DNA of 64,000 nucleotides from the NCBI RefSeq assembly GCF_011602485.2, contig NZ_CP050022.2, positions 5,290,001 to 5,354,000 of the forward strand, given 5' to 3'. Below, in pieces: positions 27,624 to 36,745 of the stretch. This stretch comes from Bradyrhizobium sp. 1(2017). Lineage in GTDB: Bacteria; Pseudomonadota; Alphaproteobacteria; Rhizobiales; Xanthobacteraceae. How positions within the stretch are numbered: the stretch's first letter is position 1; every line of letters begins with the position of its first letter. The position numbers and the translations under genes were made by a program. The notes beneath the pieces were generated by a model. That model saw only the letters and a list, made by a program, of their open reading frames with translations. It searched no databases and was not told the DNA's origin.

Positions 27624-28595
27624 TCAAACCGAGCGCCGGCGCGCAACACCCTTGCGCGCCGGCGAACTTTTTCGGGCGTCCCGCCTCGCCAAGACATCCA
27701 GCGCATAGTTGCGGCGAATGCTCTCGAGCAGGCGCTCGGCGGCAGCGCTTAGAAACCCGCCACGACGCGTGACAAGGACGATGTGCTGCTGCGCGGCAAG
27801 ATCGCCCACGGCGATCGTCGCGATCGAGCCCGCACGCAGTTCCTCCGCCAAATGGCTTTGTCCCAGCAGTGCAAGGCCAAAGCCCGATTCCACGAGCCGC
27901 TTCTGCGCGGTGAGGCTGTCCACGGCCGTCCACTCCACCTCGCCAAGTCCCTGCGTCAGAAACAACGCGAACACGTGAGCCGCGGCGATTTCGCGCCGCC
28001 CGCGGATCTCCGGAAAGGCGATCCAGCGCTCGCCACCGAGCTCGGCGAGGCGCTTCACGCGCTTTCCGGCCAGAGGATGATCCGCCGCACAGACGACCTG
28101 CAACGCCTCGCTCAGCACCTGCTCGCAGGCGAGATCGCCGGAGCGGTCGGTGTTGTAGCGCAGGCCGATGGTGGCCTCGCCGCGCCGGATGAGATCGCTG
28201 ACCTCCGCGCTGGTCGCCGTCCGCAAGGCCAGCGTGACGGCCGGATGCTCCTTGGCAAACCGCTTCATGATGCTGGAGAGGCGGCCGTCGGCGAGCGTGC
28301 CGGTCACGGCCAGCGATACCGGCCCTGCGTTCTGCTTGGTCAACGCGCGGATCGCCTGTTCGGCGTCCTGCGCCGCGGCAACCGCGCGCTCGGCATAGGG
28401 GATCAGCACGCGCCCGGCATCGCTGAGCCGCGTGCGGCCCGCCACCCGCTCGAACAGGGGCACGCCGAGCTCCTGCTCCAGAAGCGCGATGCGGCGCGAG
28501 ATCGCCGGCTGCGAACGGTGCAGGAATTTTGCGGCATGCGAGATCCCACCCCTGCGATGAACGGCCAGGAAGGTGTTGAGGGCGTCACTGTCCAT
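27624..28595 (-). CDS. LysR-family transcriptional regulator
   Basis: 323 residues. N-terminal winged HTH (MDSDALNTFLAVHRRGGISHAAKFLHRSQPAISRRIALLE) and an effector-binding domain from about 90. Divergent from the PEP-mutase-family gene at 28702 with about 106 bp between, so that gene is the likely target. The extreme C terminus (RKSSPARKGVARRRSV) is encoded by the arm of the DUF1476 terminator. Confidence 0.92.
   Translation of the reverse strand: MDSDALNTFLAVHRRGGISHAAKFLHRSQPAISRRIALLEQELGVPLFERVAGRTRLSDAGRVLIPYAERAVAAAQDAEQAIRALTKQNAGPVSLAVTGTLADGRLSSIMKRFAKEHPAVTLALRTATSAEVSDLIRRGEATIGLRYNTDRSGDLACEQVLSEALQVVCAADHPLAGKRVKRLAELGGERWIAFPEIRGRREIAAAHVFALFLTQGLGEVEWTAVDSLTAQKRLVESGFGLALLGQSHLAEELRAGSIATIAVGDLAAQQHIVLVTRRGGFLSAAAERLLESIRRNYALDVLARRDARKSSPARKGVARRRSV
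27634..27672 (+). terminator. Intrinsic terminator of the DUF1476 gene
   Basis: Perfect 13-bp stem CGCCGGCGCGCAA / TTGCGCGCCGGCG with a 5-nt loop, then AAC and TTTTT. It lies inside the 3' end of the convergent LysR coding sequence. Confidence 0.9.
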
Positions 28596-28701
28596 CCCAG
28601 ATCATCCCATGCAAAAAGCTGATGATATCCGACAGGATAACAAATTTGGCGGATGACGGAAGTGCGCCTAAAGCTCGTGGGACAGACAATGGAGACGAGC
28701 C

Positions 28702-29529
28702 ATGACGAGCCAGCTGGACAAGGCGACGGCGTTTCGCGCGCTGCACGAGCGGCGTGGTGCCTTCATCATTCCCAATCCGTGGGACGCGGGCACCGCCAAG
28801 CTGCTCGCGGCGATGGGCTTCGAAGCCCTGGCGACCACGAGCCTCGGCGTCGCCAACATGCTCGGCAGCAGCGGCGTCAGCCTCGACCTCATCCTCGCCA
28901 ATGCGCGCACGATCGTGGATGCCACCGAGCTGCCGGTCAGCCTCGACCTCGAGAATTGCGGCGCAGATGAGCCAAGGCGTGCTGCCGAAGCGATCCGGCG
29001 TGCCGCCGAGGTGGGCGCGGTCGGCGGCTCGATCGAGGATTTCAGCGGCGACCGCGATCGCCCGATCTACGACTTTTCCCTGGCCGTCGAGCGCGTCCAG
29101 GCCGCCGTCGAAGCGGCGCGCGCGCTGCCCATTCCGTTCACGCTGACGGCGCGAGCCGAGAACCTCCTCCACGGCCGCAAGGACATCGACGACACGATTC
29201 GCCGTCTGCAGGCTTTCGAGGCCGCTGGCGCCGACGTCCTGTATGCGCCGGGCCTGTACGATCTCGCCACGATCCGGACGGTGGTCTCCTCGCTCGGCAA
29301 GCCGTTCAATCACGTGATGGGCTTTGCCGACCCGACGCTGACAGTCGAACAATTGTCCGCCGCCGGCGTCAAGCGCATCAGCGTCGGCGGGGCGATGTCG
29401 CGCTACGCGCTCGCAGCGTTCCTGAACTGCGCGCGCGAGATGAAGGACAAGGGATCCTTCACCTATGTTCGCGGGATGGCTCCGGTCGGCGAGTTGCGCG
29501 CCGCCTTCGCCGCCGTCACTCCTCCCTGA
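28702..29529 (+). CDS. Isocitrate lyase/PEP mutase family protein
   Basis: 275 residues. Family traits: FIIPNPWDAGTAKLLAAMGFEALATTS (strand 1 and phosphate loop), SLDLENCG, GGSIEDFSGD (metal-binding E-D) and LTARAENLLHGRKD. The usual KKCGH loop of true isocitrate lyase is absent, so it is in the oxaloacetate-decarboxylase/PEP-mutase-like subgroup cleaving a C-C bond of a 2-hydroxy or 2-oxo acid. Regulated probably by the divergent LysR. Its 3' end overlaps the convergent cyanase gene by 14 bp. Confidence 0.9.
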   Translation: MTSQLDKATAFRALHERRGAFIIPNPWDAGTAKLLAAMGFEALATTSLGVANMLGSSGVSLDLILANARTIVDATELPVSLDLENCGADEPRRAAEAIRRAAEVGAVGGSIEDFSGDRDRPIYDFSLAVERVQAAVEAARALPIPFTLTARAENLLHGRKDIDDTIRRLQAFEAAGADVLYAPGLYDLATIRTVVSSLGKPFNHVMGFADPTLTVEQLSAAGVKRISVGGAMSRYALAAFLNCAREMKDKGSFTYVRGMAPVGELRAAFAAVTPP

Positions 29530-30004
29530 AGCCGTACTCCGGCACATTGCCGCTGGCGCCGTAATATTTGTACGGCAGGAACTTGCCGCTCATGGTGATC
29601 CTGACGCGGTCGCCCTTCGGGTTGGCGACGCGCTCGATGGCCATGTCGAAGTCGATCGCCGACATGATGCCGTCGCCGAACTCCTCCTCGATCAGCGCCT
29701 TCCAGGCGGGGCCGTTGACCATTACCATCTCGTAGAAGCGGTAGATCAGGGGATCGGTCGGCGGCATCGGCGTGCCGGTGCCCCGCATCGGCACCTCGTT
29801 CAGCATCGCGACTTCCGCCTTCGACAGGCCGAACAGCTCGCCGGCATTGGCAGCCTGCGGTTTCGTCAGCTTCATCTGGCCCATGATCGCACCAACGATC
29901 AGGACTTCGGAATAGCCGCCGATCTTCTCGCAGATGTGCTTCCAGCTCCAGCCCTTCTCGCGCTTGATGTCGAGCAGCTTCTCGGTGAGGTCTTCGCGTT
30001 TCAT
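29516..30004 (-). CDS. cynS: Cyanate hydratase (cyanase)
   Basis: 162 residues from ATG 30004, with GGGAG upstream; a longer in-frame reading to 30235 is unlikely. Decomposes cyanate with bicarbonate to ammonia and CO2. The catalytic triad known for the E. coli enzyme (Arg96, Glu99, Ser122) is matched by R89, E92 (YRFYEMVMVNGPAWK) and S115 (GIMSAIDF). N-terminal helical domain is present. No cynT carbonic anhydrase or cyanate transporter is adjacent. Confidence 0.96.
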   Translation of the reverse strand: MKREDLTEKLLDIKREKGWSWKHICEKIGGYSEVLIVGAIMGQMKLTKPQAANAGELFGLSKAEVAMLNEVPMRGTGTPMPPTDPLIYRFYEMVMVNGPAWKALIEEEFGDGIMSAIDFDMAIERVANPKGDRVRITMSGKFLPYKYYGASGNVPEYGFREE

Positions 30005-30302
30005 GTCGGGTCTCCCTTGATCAGGCACTGTGTCGGGCCTGCCGCTTTGGGAGGCACGAAACGTGCCAGTAAATGAGGCCAGCGCTTCACCGGCGTCCTC
30101 GCGAAATTCCCCGCGGGAGGCCGCCCGCGCGAATGACATGCTGATGCAATGGCTGGCCGAGGGAAAGATCCGCCCGCACATCGATCGCGTCCTCCTTTGG
30201 AGGGGTCGGGCAAGCCATGCGCGCGCCGTGCCCAATCGCTCGGTTCAGGGCAGAATTGTCCTCAAGATCGGGTAAGGTGCACCAACGACGAAGAGAGAAC
30301 CG

Positions 30303-31055
30303 ATGGCACCGATCATCATCGACAAGCGCTATTGCGGCCCTCCGAATTCCGGCAACGGCGGCTATGTCTGCGGCCGGCTCGCCCGGCACATTTCCGGCGG
30401 CGCCGAAGTGACGCTACGCGCACCGACACCACTGGATACGGCGCTCGACACCGTCGCGACGGACGACGGCACGTGGGAGCTTCGCGATGGCGCCAGGGTC
30501 GTGGCGACGGCGCGAGCGGCAAGCGTCGAGCTGGCGCGCGTGGAGAGCGCCAGCTTGCCGGAAGCACGCGCGGCCGCGCTGCTGGCGCTGTTCGAGCCGC
30601 ACCAGCATCCGCTGCCGCACTGCTTCGTGTGCGGTCCCGCAAGGGCACAAGGCGACGGCCTGCGCGTCTTTGCGGGGCGGCTCAGCCGTCATGCACCGGT
30701 TCCCGTTCTCGCGGCGACTTGGACACCGGATTCGAACCTCGCCGCCGAGGATGGCCTGGTCGCGCCCGAATTCCTCTGGTCAGCGCTCGATTGCCCCACC
30801 GGCTTTGCCTGCAATTGCGAGCCGCAGAGCGGCGGCTTCGACAAGACCCCGCTCCTGCTCGGACGGATGTCCGCCCGCATCGAGGCCCGCCCGCGTCCTG
30901 GCGATGCCTGCATCATCACGGCCTGGCCCACCGGCCGCGACGGCCGCAAGCGCACCGCCGAAGCTGCGTTGCATGATGAAGGTGGGAGATTGCTGGCCGT
31001 GGCCCGCACGACATGGATCGCAGTGGACCGCGACGTGCAGCTCGGACGCGGGTGA
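30303..31055 (+). CDS. Thioesterase-like double-hotdog protein of unknown substrate
   Basis: 250 residues. I recognise the pattern of a conserved bacterial family with a central CFVCGPARAQGDGLRVFAG segment (about 107-125) and a second half that looks like an acyl-CoA thioesterase-type hotdog (WSALDCPTGFACN, AWPTGRDGRKRTAEAAL). Function is unproven. Start ATG 30303 after AGAGAAC. It is the last gene before the proposed island boundary. Confidence 0.65.
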   Translation: MAPIIIDKRYCGPPNSGNGGYVCGRLARHISGGAEVTLRAPTPLDTALDTVATDDGTWELRDGARVVATARAASVELARVESASLPEARAAALLALFEPHQHPLPHCFVCGPARAQGDGLRVFAGRLSRHAPVPVLAATWTPDSNLAAEDGLVAPEFLWSALDCPTGFACNCEPQSGGFDKTPLLLGRMSARIEARPRPGDACIITAWPTGRDGRKRTAEAALHDEGGRLLAVARTTWIAVDRDVQLGRG

Positions 31056-31067
31056 TGCGCGGCGAGG

Positions 31068-31177
31068 CCTACGCGCCCTGCTCGATCATCCCCTGCAGCC
31101 GCACCAGCTCCGCCTCCAGACCGCGCTCCACGTCCGCCGCGCGAATGTCGAGCACCCGATAGTCCCGCGCCTCGAGC
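31068..31177 (-). pseudogene. Detached 3' end of a DUF559-type gene (left copy of a 110-bp direct repeat)
   Basis: On the minus strand this encodes a DUF559 tail, LEARDYRVLDIRAADVER followed by GLEAELVRLQ and a stop, with no 5' part. It is 102/110 identical to bases 45009-45118, the 3' end of the intact trmJ-DUF559 gene, in the same orientation. Most of the eight differences fall in codon third positions. Homology stops abruptly at 31177, seven bases before the stop of the transporter gene. I take it as the displaced target-gene end left by insertion of the 31.2-45.0 kb segment. Confidence 0.85.
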
Positions 31178-31183
31178 GCATCC

Positions 31184-32035
31184 TCACGATTTTACGGCTC
31201 CGACCGTGAGGCCTGCGACGAAATGCTTCTGAGTCAGAAAGAACAGTGCAACAGGCGGAAGCGCCGCGGCCAACGAACCTGCCGAGATGAGATTCCAGGC
31301 GGTCAGCCATTCTCCCTTGAGACCTGCAAGTCCAAGCGTAAGCGGCTTTGCCGCATCGCTCTGGACCAGCACGAGAGCCCAGAAATAATCATTCCAGACA
31401 AATGTGAAGACAAGCACGGAAAGGCCCGCCAGAGCCGGCCTCAGAAGAGGCACGATGATCTGCCAGATGATCGTGAACTCGCTCGCTCCTTCGAGCCTCG
31501 CTGCTTCGAACAGTTCATTCGGCAGAGCGACCACGAAATTGCGCAGAAACAGCGTCGCAAAGCCCGTTTGAAATGCGGTGTGAAATATGATCAGGGCCCA
31601 GATGGAGTCGTAGAGGCCGAGTGAAAGTACGATGCCGCGCACCGGAATCATCAGGATCTGATACGGCACGAAGTTGCCGGCAATGAACATGGAGAAGACG
31701 AGCGTCCGGCCCGGGAAAGGATATTTGGCGAGTGCCACCGCAGCGAGCGTACTCAGCACGAGCACTCCCACCACGGTCGTCACCGTGACCACGATGCTGT
31801 TCACGAAGAACATGCCCATCGGCGAACTGGCAAAGATCTCCCGGAAATTCTCGACCAACGCGAACTGCTGGGGCATGCCCCAGTAGTTTCCAGCCAGCAG
31901 ATCGCCTTGCGCGCGGATCGCCGTCATGACGATGGCGATGAGGGGGGCGATCCAGGCCGCGATCGCGACGTAGAGGACGAGGCGATAAGCAACACGGACC
32001 GGAAGCGGTCGGTCTTGAATGGGGGTCGGGTACAT
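31184..32035 (-). CDS. CUT1-type ABC sugar transporter permease (MalG-like)
   Basis: 283 residues from ATG 32035, overlapping the preceding permease stop by one base (TGATG). Six membrane helices and the EAA loop ELFEAARLEGASEFTIIWQIIVPLLRPAL. N terminus carries the MalG-type helix AYRLVLYVAIAAWIAPLIAIVMTAIR. Forms the inner-membrane pore with the gene upstream. Last gene of the transporter cluster, ending seven bases from the repeat boundary. Confidence 0.94.
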   Translation of the reverse strand: MYPTPIQDRPLPVRVAYRLVLYVAIAAWIAPLIAIVMTAIRAQGDLLAGNYWGMPQQFALVENFREIFASSPMGMFFVNSIVVTVTTVVGVLVLSTLAAVALAKYPFPGRTLVFSMFIAGNFVPYQILMIPVRGIVLSLGLYDSIWALIIFHTAFQTGFATLFLRNFVVALPNELFEAARLEGASEFTIIWQIIVPLLRPALAGLSVLVFTFVWNDYFWALVLVQSDAAKPLTLGLAGLKGEWLTAWNLISAGSLAAALPPVALFFLTQKHFVAGLTVGAVKS

Positions 32036-32979
32036 CAGCGCTCCGCGGCCTCCTGCTTGAGGGTGTACCGGAGAAACCAGGCGATGTAGACGCTCATGAT
32101 CGCGAACAGAACGGTGGCGATTGCCGCCCCGTACCCGGCCCGATAGCTGAAGATGGTAGCATCGAACATCTGGTAGGCGAGAACCGTCGAGCTTCCGTAC
32201 GGACCTCCCTGCGTCATGATTGCAATCATGTCGAAGTTTCGCAGCGACATGATCACGGTGATGATGGTGGCGACGAACGTTACAGGCCTGAGCTGAGGCA
32301 GCACCACGTAGTAGAACAAAGGCCATCCGCTCGCGCCGTCGAGGCGTCCTGCGGCGATCAGATCATCATCAAGCTGAGACAGACCCGCGAGAAAGAGAAC
32401 GAGGCAGAACGCGATCTGCGACCACAGCGCGGCGGCAATGATGCCGAACGTGACCAGGTGCTCGTTGGATAGGATCGCTGGCGGCGTCATTCCCACGGCT
32501 CGCGCCAGAATGGCGATGATGCCGAACGTCGGATCGTAGAACCACGTGAACACGACGCCGATGATCACGTGCGCAAGAACGAGAGGAATGAAGAAGATCG
32601 ATTTGACGAAGCGCATTTCCGGAAGAGTTTGATTCAGAAATACGGCGATCGCCAAGCCGATGACCGGCGCCAGCAGAAACAGGAGCAGCCAGATGATGTT
32701 GTTCTTCAGCGAGACGTAGAACTGCGGATCGGCGAAGAGCTCGGCATAGTTGCCGAGCCCGACCCAACTTGCCGGGCCGGTCCCGTCCCAGTCGTAGAAG
32801 CTGATCCAGATACTTTGGATGATCGGAATGACGATCAAAAGAACGAATATCGAGACCGGAGCGGCCAGCAGGAGAAGCGGTGTCAACCAGACCGCGCGAG
32901 TCTCCCACACGCGCTGCAGGCGCGTGGGGGGAATCACAGCTAGGTCCGCATAGTCGGCCATCGCGGTCTTCTCGCTCAT
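32035..32979 (-). CDS. CUT1-type ABC sugar transporter permease (MalF-like)
   Basis: 314 residues, with six to seven helices: WLTPLLLLAAPVSIFVLLIVIPI, then an IIQSIWISFYDWDGTGP periplasmic start typical of sugar permeases. EAA loop: LDDDLIAAGRLDGASGWPLFYYVVLPQLRPV. Overlaps the binding-protein stop by 4 bp (ATGA), so translation is coupled. Confidence 0.94.
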   Translation of the reverse strand: MSEKTAMADYADLAVIPPTRLQRVWETRAVWLTPLLLLAAPVSIFVLLIVIPIIQSIWISFYDWDGTGPASWVGLGNYAELFADPQFYVSLKNNIIWLLLFLLAPVIGLAIAVFLNQTLPEMRFVKSIFFIPLVLAHVIIGVVFTWFYDPTFGIIAILARAVGMTPPAILSNEHLVTFGIIAAALWSQIAFCLVLFLAGLSQLDDDLIAAGRLDGASGWPLFYYVVLPQLRPVTFVATIITVIMSLRNFDMIAIMTQGGPYGSSTVLAYQMFDATIFSYRAGYGAAIATVLFAIMSVYIAWFLRYTLKQEAAER

Positions 32980-34223
32980 TTGAAGATACGCTTGCGGGCT
33001 GCTTCAAGGCGCTCAAGGATGGCCTCGCCGCGCTGCGGGTTCGCCAGGAACTCCTGGAAGCCCTTCATTCCGATCTGCGCCATCTCCGGATCCGTGTCGC
33101 GGTCGTAGAACTGCGACGATCCCTTCGCGGCCTGAACCAGCTTCATCTGAACCTGGGAGAATTGGTCGTCGAGCGCGACATCGGTTCGGGCGGGCAGCAC
33201 GGCGCCGGCCTTGGCAAACGCCGCGAGATTGTCCGGCTGTGCAAGGAATGCGAGGAACTTGAGCGCAAGCTCCTTGTTCTTGGCGCCCGACGGGATGCCG
33301 ACGCCGTTGATCGAGACCTCTTCGAAGCCGTCGTTCTTCGCATCCATCGCCGGGAACGGGAAGAAACCGATTTTGCCGTGAACGTCGGCGGGCAGCGAAG
33401 TCAGAACATAGGGCCCAAGCAGGTACATCGCCGCCTTACCCTGGGCAAGCAGCGGGATCGCCTCCTGCCAGCCATAGGACGACGCGTTTTCCAGGAAGTA
33501 CCCCTTCTCGATCGGCTGCTGCCAGGTCGCGAAGACTTTCTTGACGCGCTCGTCCGTGTACGACTCCTTGCCGTCCATGAGCGCCATGTGGAAATCGAGG
33601 CCGTTCAGCCTCAGATCGAGGTAGTCGAACCAGAGATCGTTTGCCCACAGATCGCGGGTGCCGATCGTGAAGGGAATCACGCCGGCCGCCTTGAGCTTGG
33701 CGGCGGCTGCCATCAATTCGTCCCAGGTCTTGGGCGGCGTAACGCCGACGCGCTCGAAAACCTCCTTGTTGTAGAAGAAGCCCCACGTCGTGAAGTTCGT
33801 CGGCATCATGAATTGCTTGCCGCCGTCGGTGACCGCCGGAAGGAACGGCGCCATGACCTCCTTGAGGTTCTGATCGGTGTAGAACTTGCTGATGTCCTCG
33901 AACGCACCCCGCTTGCTGAAGGCTCGCATGCGCGCGCCGGTGAACCAGAACGCAAGGTCGGGCGGCGTCGTGACGAGAAAGTTGCGGATCGACGTCTTGT
34001 AGGATTCGACGTCGCTGAAATTGATGGTGACCTTCGTACCCGGGTTCTTGGCCTCGAAGTCGCTGGCGATCTTGGTCATCGCCGCCTTTTGGCCCGCTCC
34101 GCTGCGGTCGGTGTTGATCGTCAACTGACCGGTCTGTGCGACCGCTGGCGCGATCGCCAGACCGCCGAGGGCAGCACCTATTGCAATGGCCGAACGAACC
34201 CTGCGTAGATCAATTCTCAACAT
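32976..34223 (-). CDS. CUT1-type ABC transporter sugar-binding protein
   Basis: 415 residues from ATG 34223; GGGAGA lies 10 nt upstream. Signal peptide about 1-29 (ending IAPAVAQTG). Extracellular solute-binding family 1 features: GAGQKAAMTKIASDFEAKNPGTKV, FFYNKEVFERVGVTPPKTWDELMAAAAKLKAAG, AIPLLAQGKAAMYLLGPY and the hinge-crossing strands. The ligand may be an oligosaccharide, polyol or sugar derivative; it is not predictable from sequence. First gene of the SBP-permease-permease operon, preceded by the palindrome at 34269. Confidence 0.94.
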   Translation of the reverse strand: MLRIDLRRVRSAIAIGAALGGLAIAPAVAQTGQLTINTDRSGAGQKAAMTKIASDFEAKNPGTKVTINFSDVESYKTSIRNFLVTTPPDLAFWFTGARMRAFSKRGAFEDISKFYTDQNLKEVMAPFLPAVTDGGKQFMMPTNFTTWGFFYNKEVFERVGVTPPKTWDELMAAAAKLKAAGVIPFTIGTRDLWANDLWFDYLDLRLNGLDFHMALMDGKESYTDERVKKVFATWQQPIEKGYFLENASSYGWQEAIPLLAQGKAAMYLLGPYVLTSLPADVHGKIGFFPFPAMDAKNDGFEEVSINGVGIPSGAKNKELALKFLAFLAQPDNLAAFAKAGAVLPARTDVALDDQFSQVQMKLVQAAKGSSQFYDRDTDPEMAQIGMKGFQEFLANPQRGEAILERLEAARKRIFK

Positions 34224-34268
34224 CGCGTCTTTCTCCCTTATCGTTTCTATAATGTCGGCAAACGCTAT

Positions 34269-34286
34269 ACTTACTTTCCAGTAAGT
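34269..34286. promoter_or_regulatory. Palindromic operator 1 (upstream of the sugar-binding-protein gene)
   Basis: ACTTACT-TTCC-AGTAAGT, a perfect 7+4+7 inverted repeat, 46 bp before the binding-protein start. Read on the minus strand it directly follows TTGA, giving a TTGACT that could be a -35 element. The same motif recurs at 35479 and 36745. Likely operator of the TetR regulator at 36068. Confidence 0.75.
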
Positions 34287-34335
34287 CAATAAAATTGACC
34301 TGCGGCAGCTTGCGCACCGCGGCCCATCGCTTGGT

Positions 34336-35397
34336 TCATGCTGCGGCCAGTCGCTTGCCGTCAGTCGGGTCGAACAGATGAGCGGCCCTTGGATCCGCCG
34401 AGATGCGGATCGTCTCGCCGGGCGAGGCCGCCACTCGCTCCCGAAAAACGCAAACGATCTGCTGGCCGCCGGCGTCGGCGAAGACCTGCGTTTCTGATCC
34501 TGTCGGCTCGACCACCTTCACGGTGACTGGAACGCCCGAAGGATCGAGTGCGATATGTTCGGGACGCAGCCCGTAGATCGCCGGCCTCCCCTCGGAACCC
34601 GCTGGGGCAGAGCGCATTGGCAGCCGAAAACCGCCCGTGGAGTGAAAGCCCTCGCCGGTCACATTCCCCTCGAAGAAATTCATGGATGGCGAACCTATGA
34701 AGCCCGCGACAAATCGATTTCCTGGCCGGTCATAAAGATCCAGCGGCGAGCCGATCTGCTCAACGAGACCGTCATGCATGACAACGATCTTGTCGGCCAT
34801 GGTCATCGCCTCGATCTGGTCGTGCGTTACGTAGACCGTGGTCGTTTTCAAGCGCTGGTGAAGATCCTTGATCTCGGTTCGCATCTGCACGCGGAGCTTG
34901 GCGTCCAGGTTCGAGAGCGGTTCGTCGAACAGAAAGACCTGCGGGTCGCGCACGATAGCTCGCCCCATCGCCACGCGCTGACGCTGGCCACCTGATAATT
35001 GCCGAGGATAGCGATCGAGAAGCTTCTCGAGACCGAGAATGCCAGCCGCCTTGGCCACTCGATCATCCATGATGGATTTGGGCGCCTTCCGGAGTTTGAG
35101 GGAGAACGCCATATTTTCCGCGACCGTCATATGCGGATAGAGCGCGTAATTCTGGAATACCATCGCGATATCCCGCTCCTTCGGCGGAACATCGTTCACG
35201 ATGCGCTGACCGATGCGGATCGCTCCCTTCGTGACGCTCTCCAGACCGGCGATCATCCGCAGAAGGGTCGACTTGCCGCATCCGGAGGGACCGACCAGGA
35301 TCACGAACTCTCCGTCGACAATGTCCACATCGACGCCATGAATGACAGGGCTAGCCCCAAAACTCTTGCGAACGTTTTGAATTTGAACTGAAGCCAC
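34336..35397 (-). CDS. CUT1 sugar ABC transporter ATPase (MsmX/UgpC-like)
   Basis: 353 residues from GTG 35397, chosen for GGAG 6 nt upstream; an ATG at 35409 is an alternative. Walker A GPSGCGKST, Q loop MVFQNYALYPHM, signature LSGGQRQRV, Walker B VFLFDEP, H loop VTHD. C-terminal TOBE/MalK regulatory domain from about 235 (GSPSMNFFEGNV). Powers the transporter encoded downstream. It is divergent from maoC and shares the palindrome at 35479. Confidence 0.95.
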   Translation of the reverse strand: MASVQIQNVRKSFGASPVIHGVDVDIVDGEFVILVGPSGCGKSTLLRMIAGLESVTKGAIRIGQRIVNDVPPKERDIAMVFQNYALYPHMTVAENMAFSLKLRKAPKSIMDDRVAKAAGILGLEKLLDRYPRQLSGGQRQRVAMGRAIVRDPQVFLFDEPLSNLDAKLRVQMRTEIKDLHQRLKTTTVYVTHDQIEAMTMADKIVVMHDGLVEQIGSPLDLYDRPGNRFVAGFIGSPSMNFFEGNVTGEGFHSTGGFRLPMRSAPAGSEGRPAIYGLRPEHIALDPSGVPVTVKVVEPTGSETQVFADAGGQQIVCVFRERVAASPGETIRISADPRAAHLFDPTDGKRLAAA

Positions 35398-35478
35398 GAC
35401 GCACTCCATCGACCAGACACGCGGACCAACCCACGCTCAAATAGCCGTTGACGGCGCACGCCGTCAACGCGATAATTT

Positions 35479-35496
35479 ACTTATCGGAAAGTAAGG
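35479..35496. promoter_or_regulatory. Palindromic operator 2 (between ATPase gene and maoC)
   Basis: ACTTATC-GGAA-AGTAAGG, matching ACTTACT-N4-AGTAAGT at 15 of 18 positions or better if the spacer is ignored. Lies in the 107-bp divergent region between the ABC ATPase and the MaoC gene, and overlaps the likely ribosome site of maoC. Confidence 0.65.
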
Positions 35497-35504
35497 GAAA
35501 CTCA

Positions 35505-36008
35505 ATGACGCCCAATGACGCGCCTGGTGGCGTTCCGGCTGGCCGCAAACTCACCGCCGGTGAATACGGCTACGACGATCTGGAAATTCACGACCGCTAT
35601 GACACGGCGGGGGTAACAGTGACCGAAGCCCATGTAGTTGGATTTGCTGGCCTTTCAGGCGATCTGTTCGACGTTCACATGGACGATGAGTTCGCGAGAA
35701 ACGTCGGGTTTCCGGGGCGCATCGCGCATGGACTGCTCGGGCTCTCCCTCGCGGACGGACTGAAAACACGAAGTCCGATCCGCTTGCTCGGTGTTGCCAC
35801 CTTGAGCTGGAATTGGTCGTTCAAGGGGCCAATCCTGATTGGCGACCGCATTCACGCGGCGATCGTGGTCGCCGGAAAGCGCGCCACCAAGCGCCCCGAC
35901 CGTGGAATCGTGACCCTCGGCATGCGGGTCCTCAAACAGACGGGAGAAACGGTCCAGGAAGGAGAAACCTTGCTGATGATGCGCCTTCGGGATAGCGCGT
36001 CGGCTTGA
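35505..36008 (+). CDS. MaoC-like hotdog dehydratase/hydratase
   Basis: 167 residues from ATG 35505 with AAGGGA upstream; a reading from 35448 is unlikely. Hotdog hydratase motif is FAGLSGDLFDVHMDDEFA followed by GRIAHGLL. In R-hydratases the motif is GDxNPxHxD; here Asn and Pro are replaced by Phe and Asp, but the catalytic Asp and His remain. It may hydrate an enoyl-CoA or dehydrate a hydroxyacyl-CoA or sugar-derived acid. Followed 59 bp later by tetR, with which it is probably co-transcribed. Confidence 0.88.
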   Translation: MTPNDAPGGVPAGRKLTAGEYGYDDLEIHDRYDTAGVTVTEAHVVGFAGLSGDLFDVHMDDEFARNVGFPGRIAHGLLGLSLADGLKTRSPIRLLGVATLSWNWSFKGPILIGDRIHAAIVVAGKRATKRPDRGIVTLGMRVLKQTGETVQEGETLLMMRLRDSASA

Positions 36009-36067
36009 CGGTGCGCCGCGCTCCGGTTCAAGTGATCGGCAATCCAAGCAACCCCTGCGGGTAGGTT

Positions 36068-36745
36068 ATGCCACAGAAAACGAAGACCCGGACGGCAGGC
36101 GCTCGTACGGGAATGCGAGATACGATCAAGCGCGTCGCGACTGATCTCCTGATCAGACACGGATTTCACAACACGAGTTTCCGCGACATCGCGGATCAGA
36201 TCGGAACGACCACTACGAACATCCACTATCATTTCGGCAGCAAACAGCAGCTCGTTGAAGAGGTGCTGACGGACTATGTCGCGGAAGCCTCGGCCAGACA
36301 CAGGTCGATCTGGCTCGACGACGGCCATACGCTGGCAGAGAAGTTAAGAGCGGTCGTCGAGTACAATTACGAGCGATACAAGCGCTTCAATCGCGGCAAG
36401 GTGGGCGGACGGCCATGGAGCCTGATCGGACGCCTTCGTCTCGACAGCGAGGACCTTTCGCCGGTTGCACGGGAAAGCCTCGCATCATTCAGCCGATCAG
36501 TTCATGAAGCGATCAAGTCGGCTTTCGAGCAGGCTTGCAGGTCGGGAGAGCTGCAAGCGGACGCTCCGCTCGACGACCTGACGCTGCTGGTCGTCAATCT
36601 GGTGAACAGTTCCTCGGTGTTTACGCAGGATGCCGGCAGTTTCGACCGTCTGGAAGAATTCTTCACCGCCTTCGAGCGCGTGATGTTGAAGGTCTATGCC
36701 GGCAAGCCGACCGAGTCACGGGAGCGTCGCGCAAACCGTCATTGA
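36068..36745 (+). CDS. TetR-family transcriptional regulator
   Basis: 225 residues. N-terminal HTH about 14-60: MRDTIKRVATDLLIRHGFHNTSFRDIADQIGTTTTNIHYHFGSKQQLVEEVL. C-terminal ligand domain has a LIGRLRLDSEDL motif seen in AcrR/TetR_C-type proteins. It has no operator of its own between maoC and tetR; instead the palindromes lie before the transporter, before maoC and immediately after its own stop, so it probably represses all three units and itself through maoC. An acyl-CoA or sugar acid could be the inducer. Confidence 0.93.
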   Translation: MPQKTKTRTAGARTGMRDTIKRVATDLLIRHGFHNTSFRDIADQIGTTTTNIHYHFGSKQQLVEEVLTDYVAEASARHRSIWLDDGHTLAEKLRAVVEYNYERYKRFNRGKVGGRPWSLIGRLRLDSEDLSPVARESLASFSRSVHEAIKSAFEQACRSGELQADAPLDDLTLLVVNLVNSSSVFTQDAGSFDRLEEFFTAFERVMLKVYAGKPTESRERRANRH

